64,000 nucleotides of DNA. Source: Lysobacterales bacterium. GTDB lineage: Bacteria; Pseudomonadota; Gammaproteobacteria; Xanthomonadales; SZUA-36. Under the pieces are notes generated by a model, which was not told the DNA's origin, did no database searches, and saw only the letters and a list, made by a program, of their open reading frames with translations. Position 1 is the first letter of the stretch. Each line of letters starts with the position of its first letter. Below, one piece after another: positions 1-7,084 of this stretch. The stretch is taken from positions 1-64,000 of the forward strand of contig JAKITK010000011.1 in the NCBI GenBank assembly GCA_021648125.1, in the 5' to 3' direction. Made by a program: the position numbers and the translations under genes.

Positions 1-282
1 ACCGCTTAAATAGTCGACGCCAGTCTCTGCAATCTTTTGATTCAAAAATGATCGAACTTCTTCAGTGGCTTGTTGTAATGTTTTACCTGAAGGCCCATTA
101 ATGGCCAACAAGGCTAGGTAGGCGTTATCCCTAGCAAACGGCTCAGCTTGTATATTTTTGATCGCAGCCACTTCGGGTAACAACTCTTCATCAAAGGCGG
201 GTAAATTGATCACCACAGTGATGATCAGTAACAAAGCGGCGAAGCCGAATAGATATAATAAGAATTTCTTGATTCTATTCAT
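1..282 (-). CDS. membrane-anchored hypothetical protein, 3' end cut by window edge
   Basis: The reading frame opens with ATG at 282 and stays open to base 1, so at least 94 residues are present and the C-terminus lies outside the window. Residues 1-27 are a short basic start (MNRIKK) followed by a hydrophobic stretch (FLLYLFGFAALLLIITVVI), which fits an uncleaved inner-membrane anchor or a signal peptide. The rest is soluble and presumably periplasmic, with a segment reading NAYLALLAINGPSG. I do not recognise the family. It is divergent from the small gene at 443 across a region holding five phased 11-bp repeats. Confidence 0.6.
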   Translation of the reverse strand, partial: MNRIKKFLLYLFGFAALLLIITVVINLPAFDEELLPEVAAIKNIQAEPFARDNAYLALLAINGPSGKTLQQATEEVRSFLNQKIAETGVDYLSG

Positions 283-351
283 GTTGATTGTCCTGTTTAT
301 TGTCAATTGATATAGCTTGTGTTCTATTTTACTCAGTTTCTCCACTTATCA

Positions 352-402
352 CCTGAGTAACACCTGAGTAATACCTGAGTTTGGCCTGAGCGATGCCTGA
401 GT
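352..402. repeat. five 11-bp direct repeats (CCTGAG core)
   Basis: CCTGAG begins at 352, 363, 374, 385 and 396, exactly 11 bp apart each time; the first three units read CCTGAGTAA and the last two have drifted outside the core. An inverted copy of the core (ACTCAG) sits at 331-336. The array lies between divergent genes at 282 (minus) and 443 (plus). An 11-bp step is about one helical turn, and is the spacing used by tandem OmpR/PhoB-type winged-helix monomers, so a multi-protomer operator is the simplest reading (inference). Confidence 0.6.
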
Positions 403-442
403 GCGGATCAATTGCTGCCTCTCAAGTGCTAAACTGTGTACC

Positions 443-679
443 ATGAGTCAAGAGCGTGACATATATTTCAGAACTGCCGATATGTTGATTAATTCCAATA
501 CCGGCGAAGTTTCGAACCAAAAACAAAAGCTGCGCTTGAGCCCGGTTAATTCACGGGTGCTTAATTTGATTGATGCCAAAACCGCACTGGTGATTTACAG
601 CCAACAACATCCATTCAAGCAAGTAGATGAACTCAAAGCCCATTGCAATGAGTTTGTGACTTTTGTGTCACAACTCTGA
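443..679 (+). CDS. small hypothetical protein with winged-helix-like N-terminus
   Basis: This 78-codon frame starts at ATG 443 (MSQERDIYF); an in-frame ATG at 401 would fall on the last CCTGAG repeat, so 443 is preferred. Residues 5-43 resemble the opening beta strands and first helix of an OmpR/CadC effector domain: a strand (FRTADMLINSNTGEV), then a strand and helix start (LRLSPVNSRVLNL). The recognition helix and wing expected next are missing. Instead the protein ends in QQHPFKQVDELKAHCNEF, which looks more like a helix-hairpin-helix type segment. It may be a truncated regulator joined to another fragment, or a genuine small protein. Confidence 0.45.
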   Translation: MSQERDIYFRTADMLINSNTGEVSNQKQKLRLSPVNSRVLNLIDAKTALVIYSQQHPFKQVDELKAHCNEFVTFVSQL

Positions 680-819
680 ATAAATCATTGGTTTGTGCTA
701 ATGACAATCAACAACCAGCTCTCTAGAATATTTTTGTATGGGCGCCAACAATTTAAACCACACCTCCAACCTTTTAACCACTTTTGTACGAGTCGGGTGT
801 AAAATTTAGTGCTTGTAAA

Positions 820-1275
820 TTATTCTTTTGATTCGCAGACAGCTAACGCCTTGTCATTCTGACTCACTGTAACGATTCCCCACAACTCTTCGGGTGTATA
901 GATAGGTAGGCTGGCATTCTTATAGTCTTTTATATTTCTAGTCACGAGACCACTCATGTCACAACATTTTCCAGAATAATATTGTACAGCATCTTCGAAA
1001 TCACCAAATTTTGAGTTCGCCGATAGCTCTAGAACTTTCGAGTTAACTTCAGCAATTTTGAAGATAGTCAGCAATTTTTTTACCTCTACCTTTGCCTGCT
1101 TTTTATTCATAGCTTTCGATATAAGATAATCTAAAGTGGTAATTGTGGTTGCGCATAAATAACCATCAATATGGTGGCTTTCAACCATCCCAACAAGCTT
1201 TGCTGAAAGTTCAACAAATTTTTTTCTATTCAGCAACACATCGAGAATAATGTTTGTATCGAATAAAACTCTCAA
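820..1275 (-). CDS. PIN-domain toxin, VapC-like (pair 1)
   Basis: A 151-residue PIN-domain protein, predicted Mg-dependent RNase toxin. The family start VLFDTNIILD gives the first acidic catalytic residue at D6. A second acidic cluster (KFGDFEDAVQYYSG) sits near residues 89-101, followed by LVTRNIKDYKN. The start codon is TTG at 1275 and overlaps the antitoxin stop in a TTGA junction, so translation is coupled. About 20 residues follow the PIN fold (after TPEELW) and look like a non-conserved tail. PIN toxins usually cleave tRNA or rRNA, but the target cannot be read from sequence. Confidence 0.85.
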   Translation of the reverse strand: MRVLFDTNIILDVLLNRKKFVELSAKLVGMVESHHIDGYLCATTITTLDYLISKAMNKKQAKVEVKKLLTIFKIAEVNSKVLELSANSKFGDFEDAVQYYSGKCCDMSGLVTRNIKDYKNASLPIYTPEELWGIVTVSQNDKALAVCESKE

Positions 1276-1508
1276 AGGTATTTTTCCTCTAAGTGCTTTT
1301 TATAATCATCCACCTCAATGCGGCCACCTTCTAAAACACCGATTAGTGATCGTGTAATAGGCGGCGCTTCCGCTTCTTCGACTTTTCGTGTCAATATTTG
1401 GAAATAATCGGACACCACCTGAGATAGAGATTTATCATGTTGTTTTGCGTGTCGTTTTGCTTGCTGAATCAGTGTTTTTTCCAACCTAAGTGTTAATTTA
1501 GTCTGCAT
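1272..1508 (-). CDS. antitoxin of the DUF6364-like / ribbon-helix-helix type (pair 1)
   Basis: This 78-residue protein is the upstream partner of the PIN toxin and overlaps it by 4 bases. I place the start at ATG 1508 (MQTKLTLRLEKTLIQQAKRH) rather than an upstream in-frame ATG at 1553. The motif TKLTLRLE is the usual first strand of the family, and an AGAGGT ribosome-binding site lies 7 bases upstream. Helix HDKSLSQVVSDYF matches the second half of a ribbon-helix-helix fold. The acidic C-terminus (DDYKKHLEEKYL) would wrap the toxin. It probably represses its own operon through the inverted repeat at 1520-1554. Confidence 0.8.
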   Translation of the reverse strand: MQTKLTLRLEKTLIQQAKRHAKQHDKSLSQVVSDYFQILTRKVEEAEAPPITRSLIGVLEGGRIEVDDYKKHLEEKYL

Positions 1509-1519
1509 AGCTCGAACCT

Positions 1520-1554
1520 CTTGCCGTATATTTTCATTAAAAGAATACGGCAAG
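1520..1554. promoter_or_regulatory. inverted repeat upstream of toxin-antitoxin pair 1
   Basis: CTTGCCGTAT (1520-1529) and ATACGGCAAG (1545-1554) are perfect 10-bp inverted arms around a 15-base centre that itself carries TTTT and AAAA. The site ends 11 bases upstream of the antitoxin start, where an autoregulatory operator is expected. No T-tract follows on the minus strand, so a terminator is less likely. Confidence 0.5.
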
Positions 1555-1559
1555 AAAAG

Positions 1560-1730
1560 ACGCTCGTCAATGAAGTATTACGATATTATTTTGCACAGCG
1601 TGCTGACATGCAACCAACCTTTTCAGACAATAGTTTTGGTTTTAGACCTAAACGAAATGGTCAACAAGCCGTTAGACAAGTTCATCGAGTCATTAAACAA
1701 AAACGGCGCATTGCTGTGGATGTTAATAAA
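1560..1730 (+). pseudogene. group II intron reverse transcriptase fragment
   Basis: The plus-strand translation contains FSDNSFGFRPKRNGQQAV followed by a helix and the strand RRIAVDVN. This matches the fingers/palm entry of LtrA-type group II intron reverse transcriptases (family pattern F.e.SFGFRPgRsahdAv...VvDiDl.kFF). Homology stops right after the first catalytic Asp (the D of AVDVN): the FFD part of that motif and all the rest of RT and maturase are missing. No complete intron flanks it. It is a decayed mobile-element scar about 50 bp from the antitoxin start. Confidence 0.7.
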
Positions 1731-1810
1731 CCACGGGGTCACATCTTGTTTACCGAGTTGAAAAGTTATTCAGTACTCGCGGATTTCATGGAAAAGGGGC
1801 TTTGTTCTTC

Positions 1811-1949
1811 TTAATACTCTGGATTTTTATCAGATATAATCACATTGGCTTGTTGCATGCATAACTCTAATGCAAGAACTGAGCTGAGCTGAACCGAGCC
1901 CGCCACAAGCACCAGTAAGAAAAATGGTTTTATTGTTTAAATTGTTCAT
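1811..1949 (-). pseudogene. short-chain dehydrogenase N-terminal remnant (frameshifted)
   Basis: From ATG 1949 the minus strand reads MNNLNNKTIFLTGACGGLGS, the beta1-TGxxxGxG-alpha1 start of an SDR Rossmann fold. The frame then slips within a CAGCTCAGCTCAG microrepeat. In the next frame it continues as ALELCMQQANVIISDKNPEY and stops at 1811; that is the expected alpha1-beta2 segment ending in the Asp that selects NAD. Only about 45 residues of a roughly 250-residue family remain, so this is a dead fragment. Confidence 0.7.
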
Positions 1950-2030
1950 GTACTTATTTTGCCATGAAAAGCTCAAAAACTAATGAAATAGTTTCAAATA
2001 ACGTGAAATAATAAGTTTAAACATTAATAA

Positions 2031-2058
2031 TTCACGATAATATTGCAAATATCGTGAA
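2031..2058. promoter_or_regulatory. inverted repeat at the fic start
   Basis: TTCACGATA (2031-2039) and TATCGTGAA (2050-2058) are perfect 9-bp arms spaced by 10 bases. A further half-site, CGTGAA, lies upstream near 2002. The position immediately before the Fic start codon suggests an operator, possibly bound by the Fic protein's own C-terminal helical domain or by an unlinked repressor. Confidence 0.5.
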
Positions 2059-2059
2059 C

Positions 2060-2935
2060 ATGTGTCAACATCCACATATGGAACAAATACATCAATTACG
2101 TAACCGCTACCTTAAAGTTGTAGATGGCAAAGAGTCTCTATTGCGAATGATTGGTGAAAGTGAAATTTCTGAGCAAGTGTATAACTCTAATGCGATTGAA
2201 AACAGTACTTTAAGCTTAGATGAAACTGAAAAAATTCTGTTGCAAATTGACTTGGATAGATACATCAATGAACGAGAGTTGTTTGAAGCTAAAAACCTCG
2301 CCCGTGTTGTTGAGTACATTAATAGTAAAGCCTTAGAAAAAAGAATTTCAATAGACTTGATATTATTGCTACACAAAATGCTTATTAGCAATATTCGCGA
2401 TGAGATTGCTGGTAGGTTTAGGGCTGAAAATGAATGGGTTCGTGTAGCTAATTATATTGCCCCAAACCCAAAAGATATTCTTGGCCTAATTCAGTCCATG
2501 ATGGTTGAATATCATGTACGAGATGATTTGCCTATGGTTAAGCGTATTGCAAAATTTCATTTAACCTTTGAACATATCCATCCTTTTGTCGATGGTAATG
2601 GTCGAATTGGGCGCTTGTTGAATAACTACCTACTTATTCGTGATAATTACGTGCCGATTAATATTAAGTTTATTGACCGCTCAATTTATTATCAAGCTTT
2701 CCAAGAGTACGATAAAAAAGGCAGCACCAAAATCATGGAAAAAATCGTTAAACACGCTTTGTGTGCTAGCTACCACAAGCGTTTAGCATACATGGAAGAT
2801 AAAAAAATCATCAAACTTTCAGAGTACGCAAAATCATCCAAGTACTCGCACTCAAATCTTCTGAACAAAGCTAACCGTCAAACCATAGAAGCCTTTATGG
2901 AAAAAGGCATTTGGAAAATTGGTTCTTTGAGATAA
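2060..2935 (+). CDS. Fic family protein, class II (probable AMP-transferase)
   Basis: A 291-residue Fic protein. The catalytic motif HPFVDGNGRIGR is complete (His near residue 174, DGNGR anion-binding loop intact), so it should be active in nucleotidylating a target hydroxyl side chain. Near the N-terminus SNAIEN matches the inhibitory [S/T]xxxE[G/N] helix motif, which makes it a class II, self-inhibited Fic. The C-terminal ~60 residues (LSEYAKSSKYSHSNLLNKAN onward) look like a helix-turn-helix add-on. ATG 2060 is chosen; GTG 2054 lies inside an inverted repeat and ATG 2078 is also possible. No partner gene is adjacent. Confidence 0.88.
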   Translation: MCQHPHMEQIHQLRNRYLKVVDGKESLLRMIGESEISEQVYNSNAIENSTLSLDETEKILLQIDLDRYINERELFEAKNLARVVEYINSKALEKRISIDLILLLHKMLISNIRDEIAGRFRAENEWVRVANYIAPNPKDILGLIQSMMVEYHVRDDLPMVKRIAKFHLTFEHIHPFVDGNGRIGRLLNNYLLIRDNYVPINIKFIDRSIYYQAFQEYDKKGSTKIMEKIVKHALCASYHKRLAYMEDKKIIKLSEYAKSSKYSHSNLLNKANRQTIEAFMEKGIWKIGSLR

Positions 2936-3061
2936 GCTTAATATTCTTGTTTTATTAAGTGTAAAGCTGTTTCTAAGGCCTTATCTGCTTGCCACTTTAA
3001 TATCTCCAATTTTATCGATTCTTTGACCGGAATATGCACTATCGCCGAGAAACGCGTTTAA

Positions 3062-3178
3062 ATGACTTGGGCGCAGCGATTAAAACGGGTTTTTGATATC
3101 GATATAGAGACTTGTAGTGATTGCGAAGGCGACATCAAAATTATACCCAGTATTGCACGGCTTATGTGCTACACTTAA
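3062..3178 (+). pseudogene. IS91-type transposase C-terminal fragment
   Basis: This 38-codon frame reads MTWAQRLKRVFDIDIETCSD then CEGDIKIIPSIA. It matches the C-terminal zinc-knuckle region of IS91-family transposases (pattern itWAqlLkRVFdiDie.CpxCgGkmkiIa.I). A TAA lies immediately upstream in frame and the catalytic tyrosine region is missing, so only the tail is left. It sits just upstream of toxin-antitoxin pair 2. Confidence 0.65.
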
Positions 3179-3215
3179 TCCGTGTGAAGCGTAATATATA
3201 AGAGACTGAGATATA

Positions 3216-3446
3216 ATGACTAATGTAACGATATCTATAGAGGAAGAAGACCTTAGGCAAGCTCGAATAGTTGCACTACAACAAGGTTCATCGTTGAATG
3301 CAGCAATACGTGAATTTGTGAAAAGCTACATCGGAAATACCAAGCGCTACAGCCAGGCGACAGAACGCATTTTAGAAAAAGCGGAACAATCTCAATTCAG
3401 TAGTGAAGAGTGCGAATGGACAAGAGAAGACTTGTATGAACGATAA
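3216..3446 (+). CDS. ribbon-helix-helix type antitoxin (pair 2)
   Basis: A 76-residue protein opening with a beta strand (NVTISIEEEDL) and two helices (RQARIVALQQG, SLNAAIREFVKSYI), the pattern of a ribbon-helix-helix DNA-binding antitoxin. The charged C-terminus (SSEECEWTREDLYER) would bind the toxin. It overlaps the PIN toxin gene by 11 bases. The 36 bases before ATG 3216 carry a TATATAAG box that could serve as -10. Confidence 0.8.
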   Translation: MTNVTISIEEEDLRQARIVALQQGSSLNAAIREFVKSYIGNTKRYSQATERILEKAEQSQFSSEECEWTREDLYER

Positions 3447-3864
3447 AGTCTTTTTTGATACCAATATATTGGTTTATGCCTATGACAAAAATGAACCAGA
3501 AAAGGGAGCAGTTGCTAAACAAGTCATCCGCGAACATGGAGCAGATGGAAGTCTTGTATTGAGTACACAGGTCATGCAGGAATTTTATGTCACTGTTACC
3601 AAAATCGGAAAACATATGCTGAGCAAAGAAGAGGCGGCCGATATAGTAAATGTTTTTGCTGAGTTTCCATTGGTGCAAATAAATCAAGCCATAATCACCC
3701 GAGCAATGAAACGCCATCAAACTAAGGTGTTTTCTTTTTGGGATAGCCTGATAGTAGAAGCAGCCTTACAGGCGGGGTGTTCGACATTGTTAAGCGAAGA
3801 CCTACAGGATGGGCTTGTAATTGATGCAATGGGAATACGCAATCCCTTTTTAAAGTCCCGGTAG
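3436..3864 (+). CDS. PIN-domain toxin, VapC-like (pair 2)
   Basis: A 142-residue PIN-domain RNase toxin starting at ATG 3436 inside the end of the antitoxin gene. Conserved acidic sites are visible: VFFDTNILVYAYD at the N-terminus, a Glu in VMQEFYVTV, and FWDSLIVEAAL followed by TLLSEDLQDG near the C-terminus, giving the usual four-acid metal site. An in-frame ATG at 3403 would add 11 residues that do not fit the family. Gene order antitoxin-toxin with overlap supports a functional VapBC-type unit unlike pair 1 in sequence. Confidence 0.87.
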   Translation: MNDKVFFDTNILVYAYDKNEPEKGAVAKQVIREHGADGSLVLSTQVMQEFYVTVTKIGKHMLSKEEAADIVNVFAEFPLVQINQAIITRAMKRHQTKVFSFWDSLIVEAALQAGCSTLLSEDLQDGLVIDAMGIRNPFLKSR

Positions 3865-4025
3865 GGGGTTTGCTGCTAGTTTATTCGCAAATCATCATCC
3901 CTATTTAACCCCAATTATTTAATTATTTTTTGCTACTTGTATGGCATCTCTTCCCACCAAACGAAATGCCATCAGTCGAATAAATTGCTGTTTTATTGCT
4001 TGAGAACTCGATTAATAGCTTAGTG

Positions 4026-6167
4026 CTATTCGTCACGCACCGGGAAGCTAAGCCGGAAAACTACCCCCGGCTGTTGGTTTACTACATCAATACTGCCACC
4101 CATGGCCTGTGTCATTTGCTGGACTAATGCAAGCCCGATACCTGTGCCGATGGTGTCGCGGGTTGTTTCATTTTCGCTGCGGTAAAACAGTTTAAAAATT
4201 GATTTCATCTGTTGTTTTTCGATCCCGGGCCCGTAGTCACGGATACTGAACTGGATAACATTATCGGCTAGTCGCTGACAGCTGATATCTATAGTTTTGT
4301 TATCGGCATTAGCAGAAAATTTGAGCGCATTGTCGACCAGGTTAAGGATAATTTGGGTAAACCAGTCCACATCGATGTTCACTTTTCCTTCAGCAGTACA
4401 TTCCAGCTTAAATTGAAAACCGGCATGGCCGATTTGTGAAGATACTTTAGATTCCAGTAATGAAACTAACTCCACCACCGTGATGCGGTGTAAATTTGCC
4501 TGCTGCTCATTGCGTGACATGCGTGCAAGTTGTAGTACATTATTAATCAGGCGGGAAAGACGCTCGCTCTCATCGAAAATAAAATTGTAATACTCAGACT
4601 TTTTATCTTCTGCCGCCCAGCCTTGCTTGAGCATTTCACCATACATACGAATCGATGTTAGCGGGGTTTTAAGTTCATGGCTAACTGCGGAAACAAAGTC
4701 CTGTTGCTGCCGCGCCAGCTCGATTTGGCGGGCCGCCAGACGATACATCAGGTAGAAACCGGAGAGTAAAATTAGCATAAGAATAATGGATAACCAAACC
4801 ACAACTCGGGCTCCGGGACCCGGTGGTAATTTATTGATATTAAATACAAGCTCCAGCTCCGCAAAAGGCTCGTTTAAACGGCTACGGTAGAGCGCTTGCC
4901 CATTGAATTGCGCCGACCCCCTGCTCGCACTCAAATACCTTTCATTACTACGCCCAGGATAAACTGCAATATTTGCGCCTCGGTAAGATACTAGTAGGTG
5001 GCTGGCAGTGGATAAACCCGTCTGCTGGAACAGTGTATTGATCAACTCTTGGAGAAAGGTTTGCTTCTGGATTAACAAACCCTGAATCGTGCGTTCACCG
5101 TTACGCCAGACCTTGCGAAAAAGCACAAAATGTCCGCTCTCGAGCTGACTAAAAACCAGCGGATCAATCTCACTTTCAAAAGTCCGCACCTTTAAACCCG
5201 GGTAGAACTGCGAAGCCCCGATAACAGTCGCAGTTGCAGTTGCACTTGTAGGAACGCTTGCTGGTGACTCAGGTTGCGGTATATTTTCTGTGGTAGCGGC
5301 GGTTTCTTCGGCAAGAATCGGTAGACTATTTAATTCTATTCGGGCTTTCTTTTTGGCTAATCCAGCATCAAACTGCTGTTTTTGCCTGCTTTCTCGGCCA
5401 TCCACTTCACTATCTGCCAGCCCCAAATCATTCGCATCTAGCCGGTTCTCAGCTACCTGCCTGTCTTTTTTAGGTGTTTTTCTCTCCAACTGGTCAAAAG
5501 CCGCCTGCGTATAGGGATTATTCTTATCTAATGACTCTGCTCGCTTGGCAAAATCTGGCTTGCGTTGCAAAACCTCTTCTTTTTCAGCTGCCAGCCTTGC
5601 AGTGATATTTTGTCGATTCGGACTGGAAGAATCCAGTGCTACAGCCTCAGCCGGTCTTGGCGAATTATCGAGCAAATGATTTTGTGACAAAATCTGGTAA
5701 ATTTGTGTCTGTAATGCAAGCCTAGCATTCTGTTCATCACTATCAATGCCGTAACTGCTGAATCTGCTGATGTCTATCGGCACCATTGGGGTCGATAATT
5801 CACCCTTTGCATCTAACTGGAAATAACCGATAAGCCCGGGAATTTCTGTGGCTACCGGGTATCTGGCGATGGGTGATAACTGCAGGAAATTAGCCTCTGG
5901 ATCACCCGCCAGATTCAGAAAAGCATAATCGGTAAACGGACGAGCCTCTTCAGCATTAATCAATTGTGAAAATCGCGCCTCGATACGCTGACTTAATTCC
6001 TCTGCCAGACCCCGTTGCTGGTGGAAAGATTCCCATTTTAACTGGCTATAAGTCTGTACAATTAACAGGCTTGTAGGTATGGCAATCGCCAGAAAAAACA
6101 CAAATAGCCAGCGGCGTAAACGCTTTATATCCATGCTTGAATACAGGCTGGCGCTAGCCCTGCTCAC
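4026..6167 (-). CDS. sensor histidine kinase of an envelope-linked two-component system
   Basis: A 713-residue membrane kinase. A TM segment lies near residues 17-35. A long periplasmic region follows (about 36-454) containing a charged, Ala/Pro/Thr-rich low-complexity stretch around 190-310. A second TM lies near 455-476, then HisKA with SHELKTP (His about 496) and HATPase_c with N-box NLVDNALKFS, G1 DYGPGI and G2 GTGIGLAL. No HAMP domain is obvious between TM2 and HisKA. The start is GTG 6167, directly after the regulator stop; ATG 6134 is an alternative. The partner regulator is immediately upstream, and the divergent PspA/vWA operon is the likely target. The large unusual sensor domain leaves the signal unknown. 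Confidence 0.9.
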   Translation of the reverse strand: MSRASASLYSSMDIKRLRRWLFVFFLAIAIPTSLLIVQTYSQLKWESFHQQRGLAEELSQRIEARFSQLINAEEARPFTDYAFLNLAGDPEANFLQLSPIARYPVATEIPGLIGYFQLDAKGELSTPMVPIDISRFSSYGIDSDEQNARLALQTQIYQILSQNHLLDNSPRPAEAVALDSSSPNRQNITARLAAEKEEVLQRKPDFAKRAESLDKNNPYTQAAFDQLERKTPKKDRQVAENRLDANDLGLADSEVDGRESRQKQQFDAGLAKKKARIELNSLPILAEETAATTENIPQPESPASVPTSATATATVIGASQFYPGLKVRTFESEIDPLVFSQLESGHFVLFRKVWRNGERTIQGLLIQKQTFLQELINTLFQQTGLSTASHLLVSYRGANIAVYPGRSNERYLSASRGSAQFNGQALYRSRLNEPFAELELVFNINKLPPGPGARVVVWLSIILMLILLSGFYLMYRLAARQIELARQQQDFVSAVSHELKTPLTSIRMYGEMLKQGWAAEDKKSEYYNFIFDESERLSRLINNVLQLARMSRNEQQANLHRITVVELVSLLESKVSSQIGHAGFQFKLECTAEGKVNIDVDWFTQIILNLVDNALKFSANADNKTIDISCQRLADNVIQFSIRDYGPGIEKQQMKSIFKLFYRSENETTRDTIGTGIGLALVQQMTQAMGGSIDVVNQQPGVVFRLSFPVRDE

Positions 6168-6881
6168 TTAACTATCCTGCGCCGCTGAGTGTAGACGATA
6201 ACCGGCACCACGGACAGTCAGTATAAATTGTGGTTGGGACGGTTCCGGTTCGAGTTTACGCCGGAGTTTTGCGATATGAATATCCACGGTTCTGGTCTCC
6301 AGGTCAGCATTATTAGCATAGCCCCAAACCTTATGCAGAAGTTCATCCCGACTAACCGGGCGTTCGCCATGTTGCTGCAAATAGCGTAATAAATCTATTT
6401 CTCGGCGAGTAAATAAAAGGCTTTCTTCATCGCGTTTTCCACACAGATTGAGGCAATCTATAGTAACTTTATCACTAAGATGAATGATATCTGTGGTGTT
6501 CTCCGGAGCCCGGGTTCTGCGTAGTACCGCCTGCACTCGCAATAGCAACTGGGTGATTGAAAAAGGCTTGGTAACATAGTCATCCGCACCCAGAGACAAA
6601 CCTTGAATAACATCTTCATCCATGCTCTTGGCGGTAAGCATAATAATTGCCAACTCGGGGTCACTTTGCCGCAGGCGATGACAAATTTCGAAACCATTTA
6701 TTTCCGGCAACATAACATCAAGCAACAACAGGTCAAAGCGGCCACTAAGCGCTTTTTCCATGCCTTCTCGACCACTAGCCGCGGCTTCCACCTGGTAGCC
6801 ATGATAGACCAATACATCTACCAGCCCGGTGCGAATTGCGACTTCATCTTCAACAATTAATATTTTCGAGGAGCTGTCCAT
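6168..6881 (-). CDS. OmpR-family response regulator
   Basis: A 237-residue response regulator. The receiver domain (about 5-118) has the acidic pair in VEDE, the phosphoacceptor Asp in LLLLDVMLP (about 55), the Thr in MLTAKS and the Lys in TKPFS. A C-terminal winged helix (about 140-232) ends with the typical TVDIHIAKLRRKLE recognition helix and VRGAGYRL wing. ATG 6881 is chosen; GTG 6884 is one codon earlier. It is followed without a gap by the kinase gene. OmpR-type regulators bind direct repeats with 11-bp spacing, and such a pair is found at 6970-6989 in the promoter region shared with the divergent operon. Confidence 0.93.
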   Translation of the reverse strand: MDSSSKILIVEDEVAIRTGLVDVLVYHGYQVEAAASGREGMEKALSGRFDLLLLDVMLPEINGFEICHRLRQSDPELAIIMLTAKSMDEDVIQGLSLGADDYVTKPFSITQLLLRVQAVLRRTRAPENTTDIIHLSDKVTIDCLNLCGKRDEESLLFTRREIDLLRYLQQHGERPVSRDELLHKVWGYANNADLETRTVDIHIAKLRRKLEPEPSQPQFILTVRGAGYRLHSAAQDS

Positions 6882-6969
6882 CACTATACCTGCTAAATAC
6901 TGTGCCCCAATCCCCAGATAGAGGCTATGGAATAGATACTACCCTGAACTTAGCGCTTGCGTGTGCTTG

Positions 6970-6989
6970 TTTTGTAAAACTTTTGTAAA
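6970..6989. promoter_or_regulatory. 11-bp spaced direct repeat, probable response-regulator operator
   Basis: TTTTGTAAA occurs at 6970-6978 and again at 6981-6989, exactly 11 bp apart, the geometry bound head-to-tail by OmpR/PhoB-type dimers. It lies in the 200-bp intergenic region between the response regulator (minus) and the PspA-like gene (plus), about 95 bp upstream of the latter, and could serve both operons. A TTTTACCAAAA element follows at about 7004-7014. Confidence 0.55.
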
Positions 6990-7084
6990 TATTATTTTTA
7001 TGATTTTACCAAAACCTGCCTATTCGCCGGGTATCTGCTTGCCTAGACTGTATACACCCACTCAACCACTATGGAGATTACAAA

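Noticed and set aside
401-442. Upstream ATG extension of the small gene at 443
   Set aside because: The extra 14 codons begin on the last CCTGAG repeat and do not fit the winged-helix-like start.
700-801. Short plus-strand frame after the small gene at 443-679
   Set aside because: 34 codons with no recognisable pattern, no ribosome-binding site and typical of chance in AT-rich sequence.
1520-1554. Rho-independent terminator
   Set aside because: The stem is good but no T-tract follows in the minus direction; the plus-strand side has only an A-rich run, so an operator-type reading is preferred.
7040-7084. Sigma-54 promoter for the PspA-like operon
   Set aside because: psp operons often use sigma-54, but no GG-N10-GC pair with the right spacing could be found in 6885-7084.
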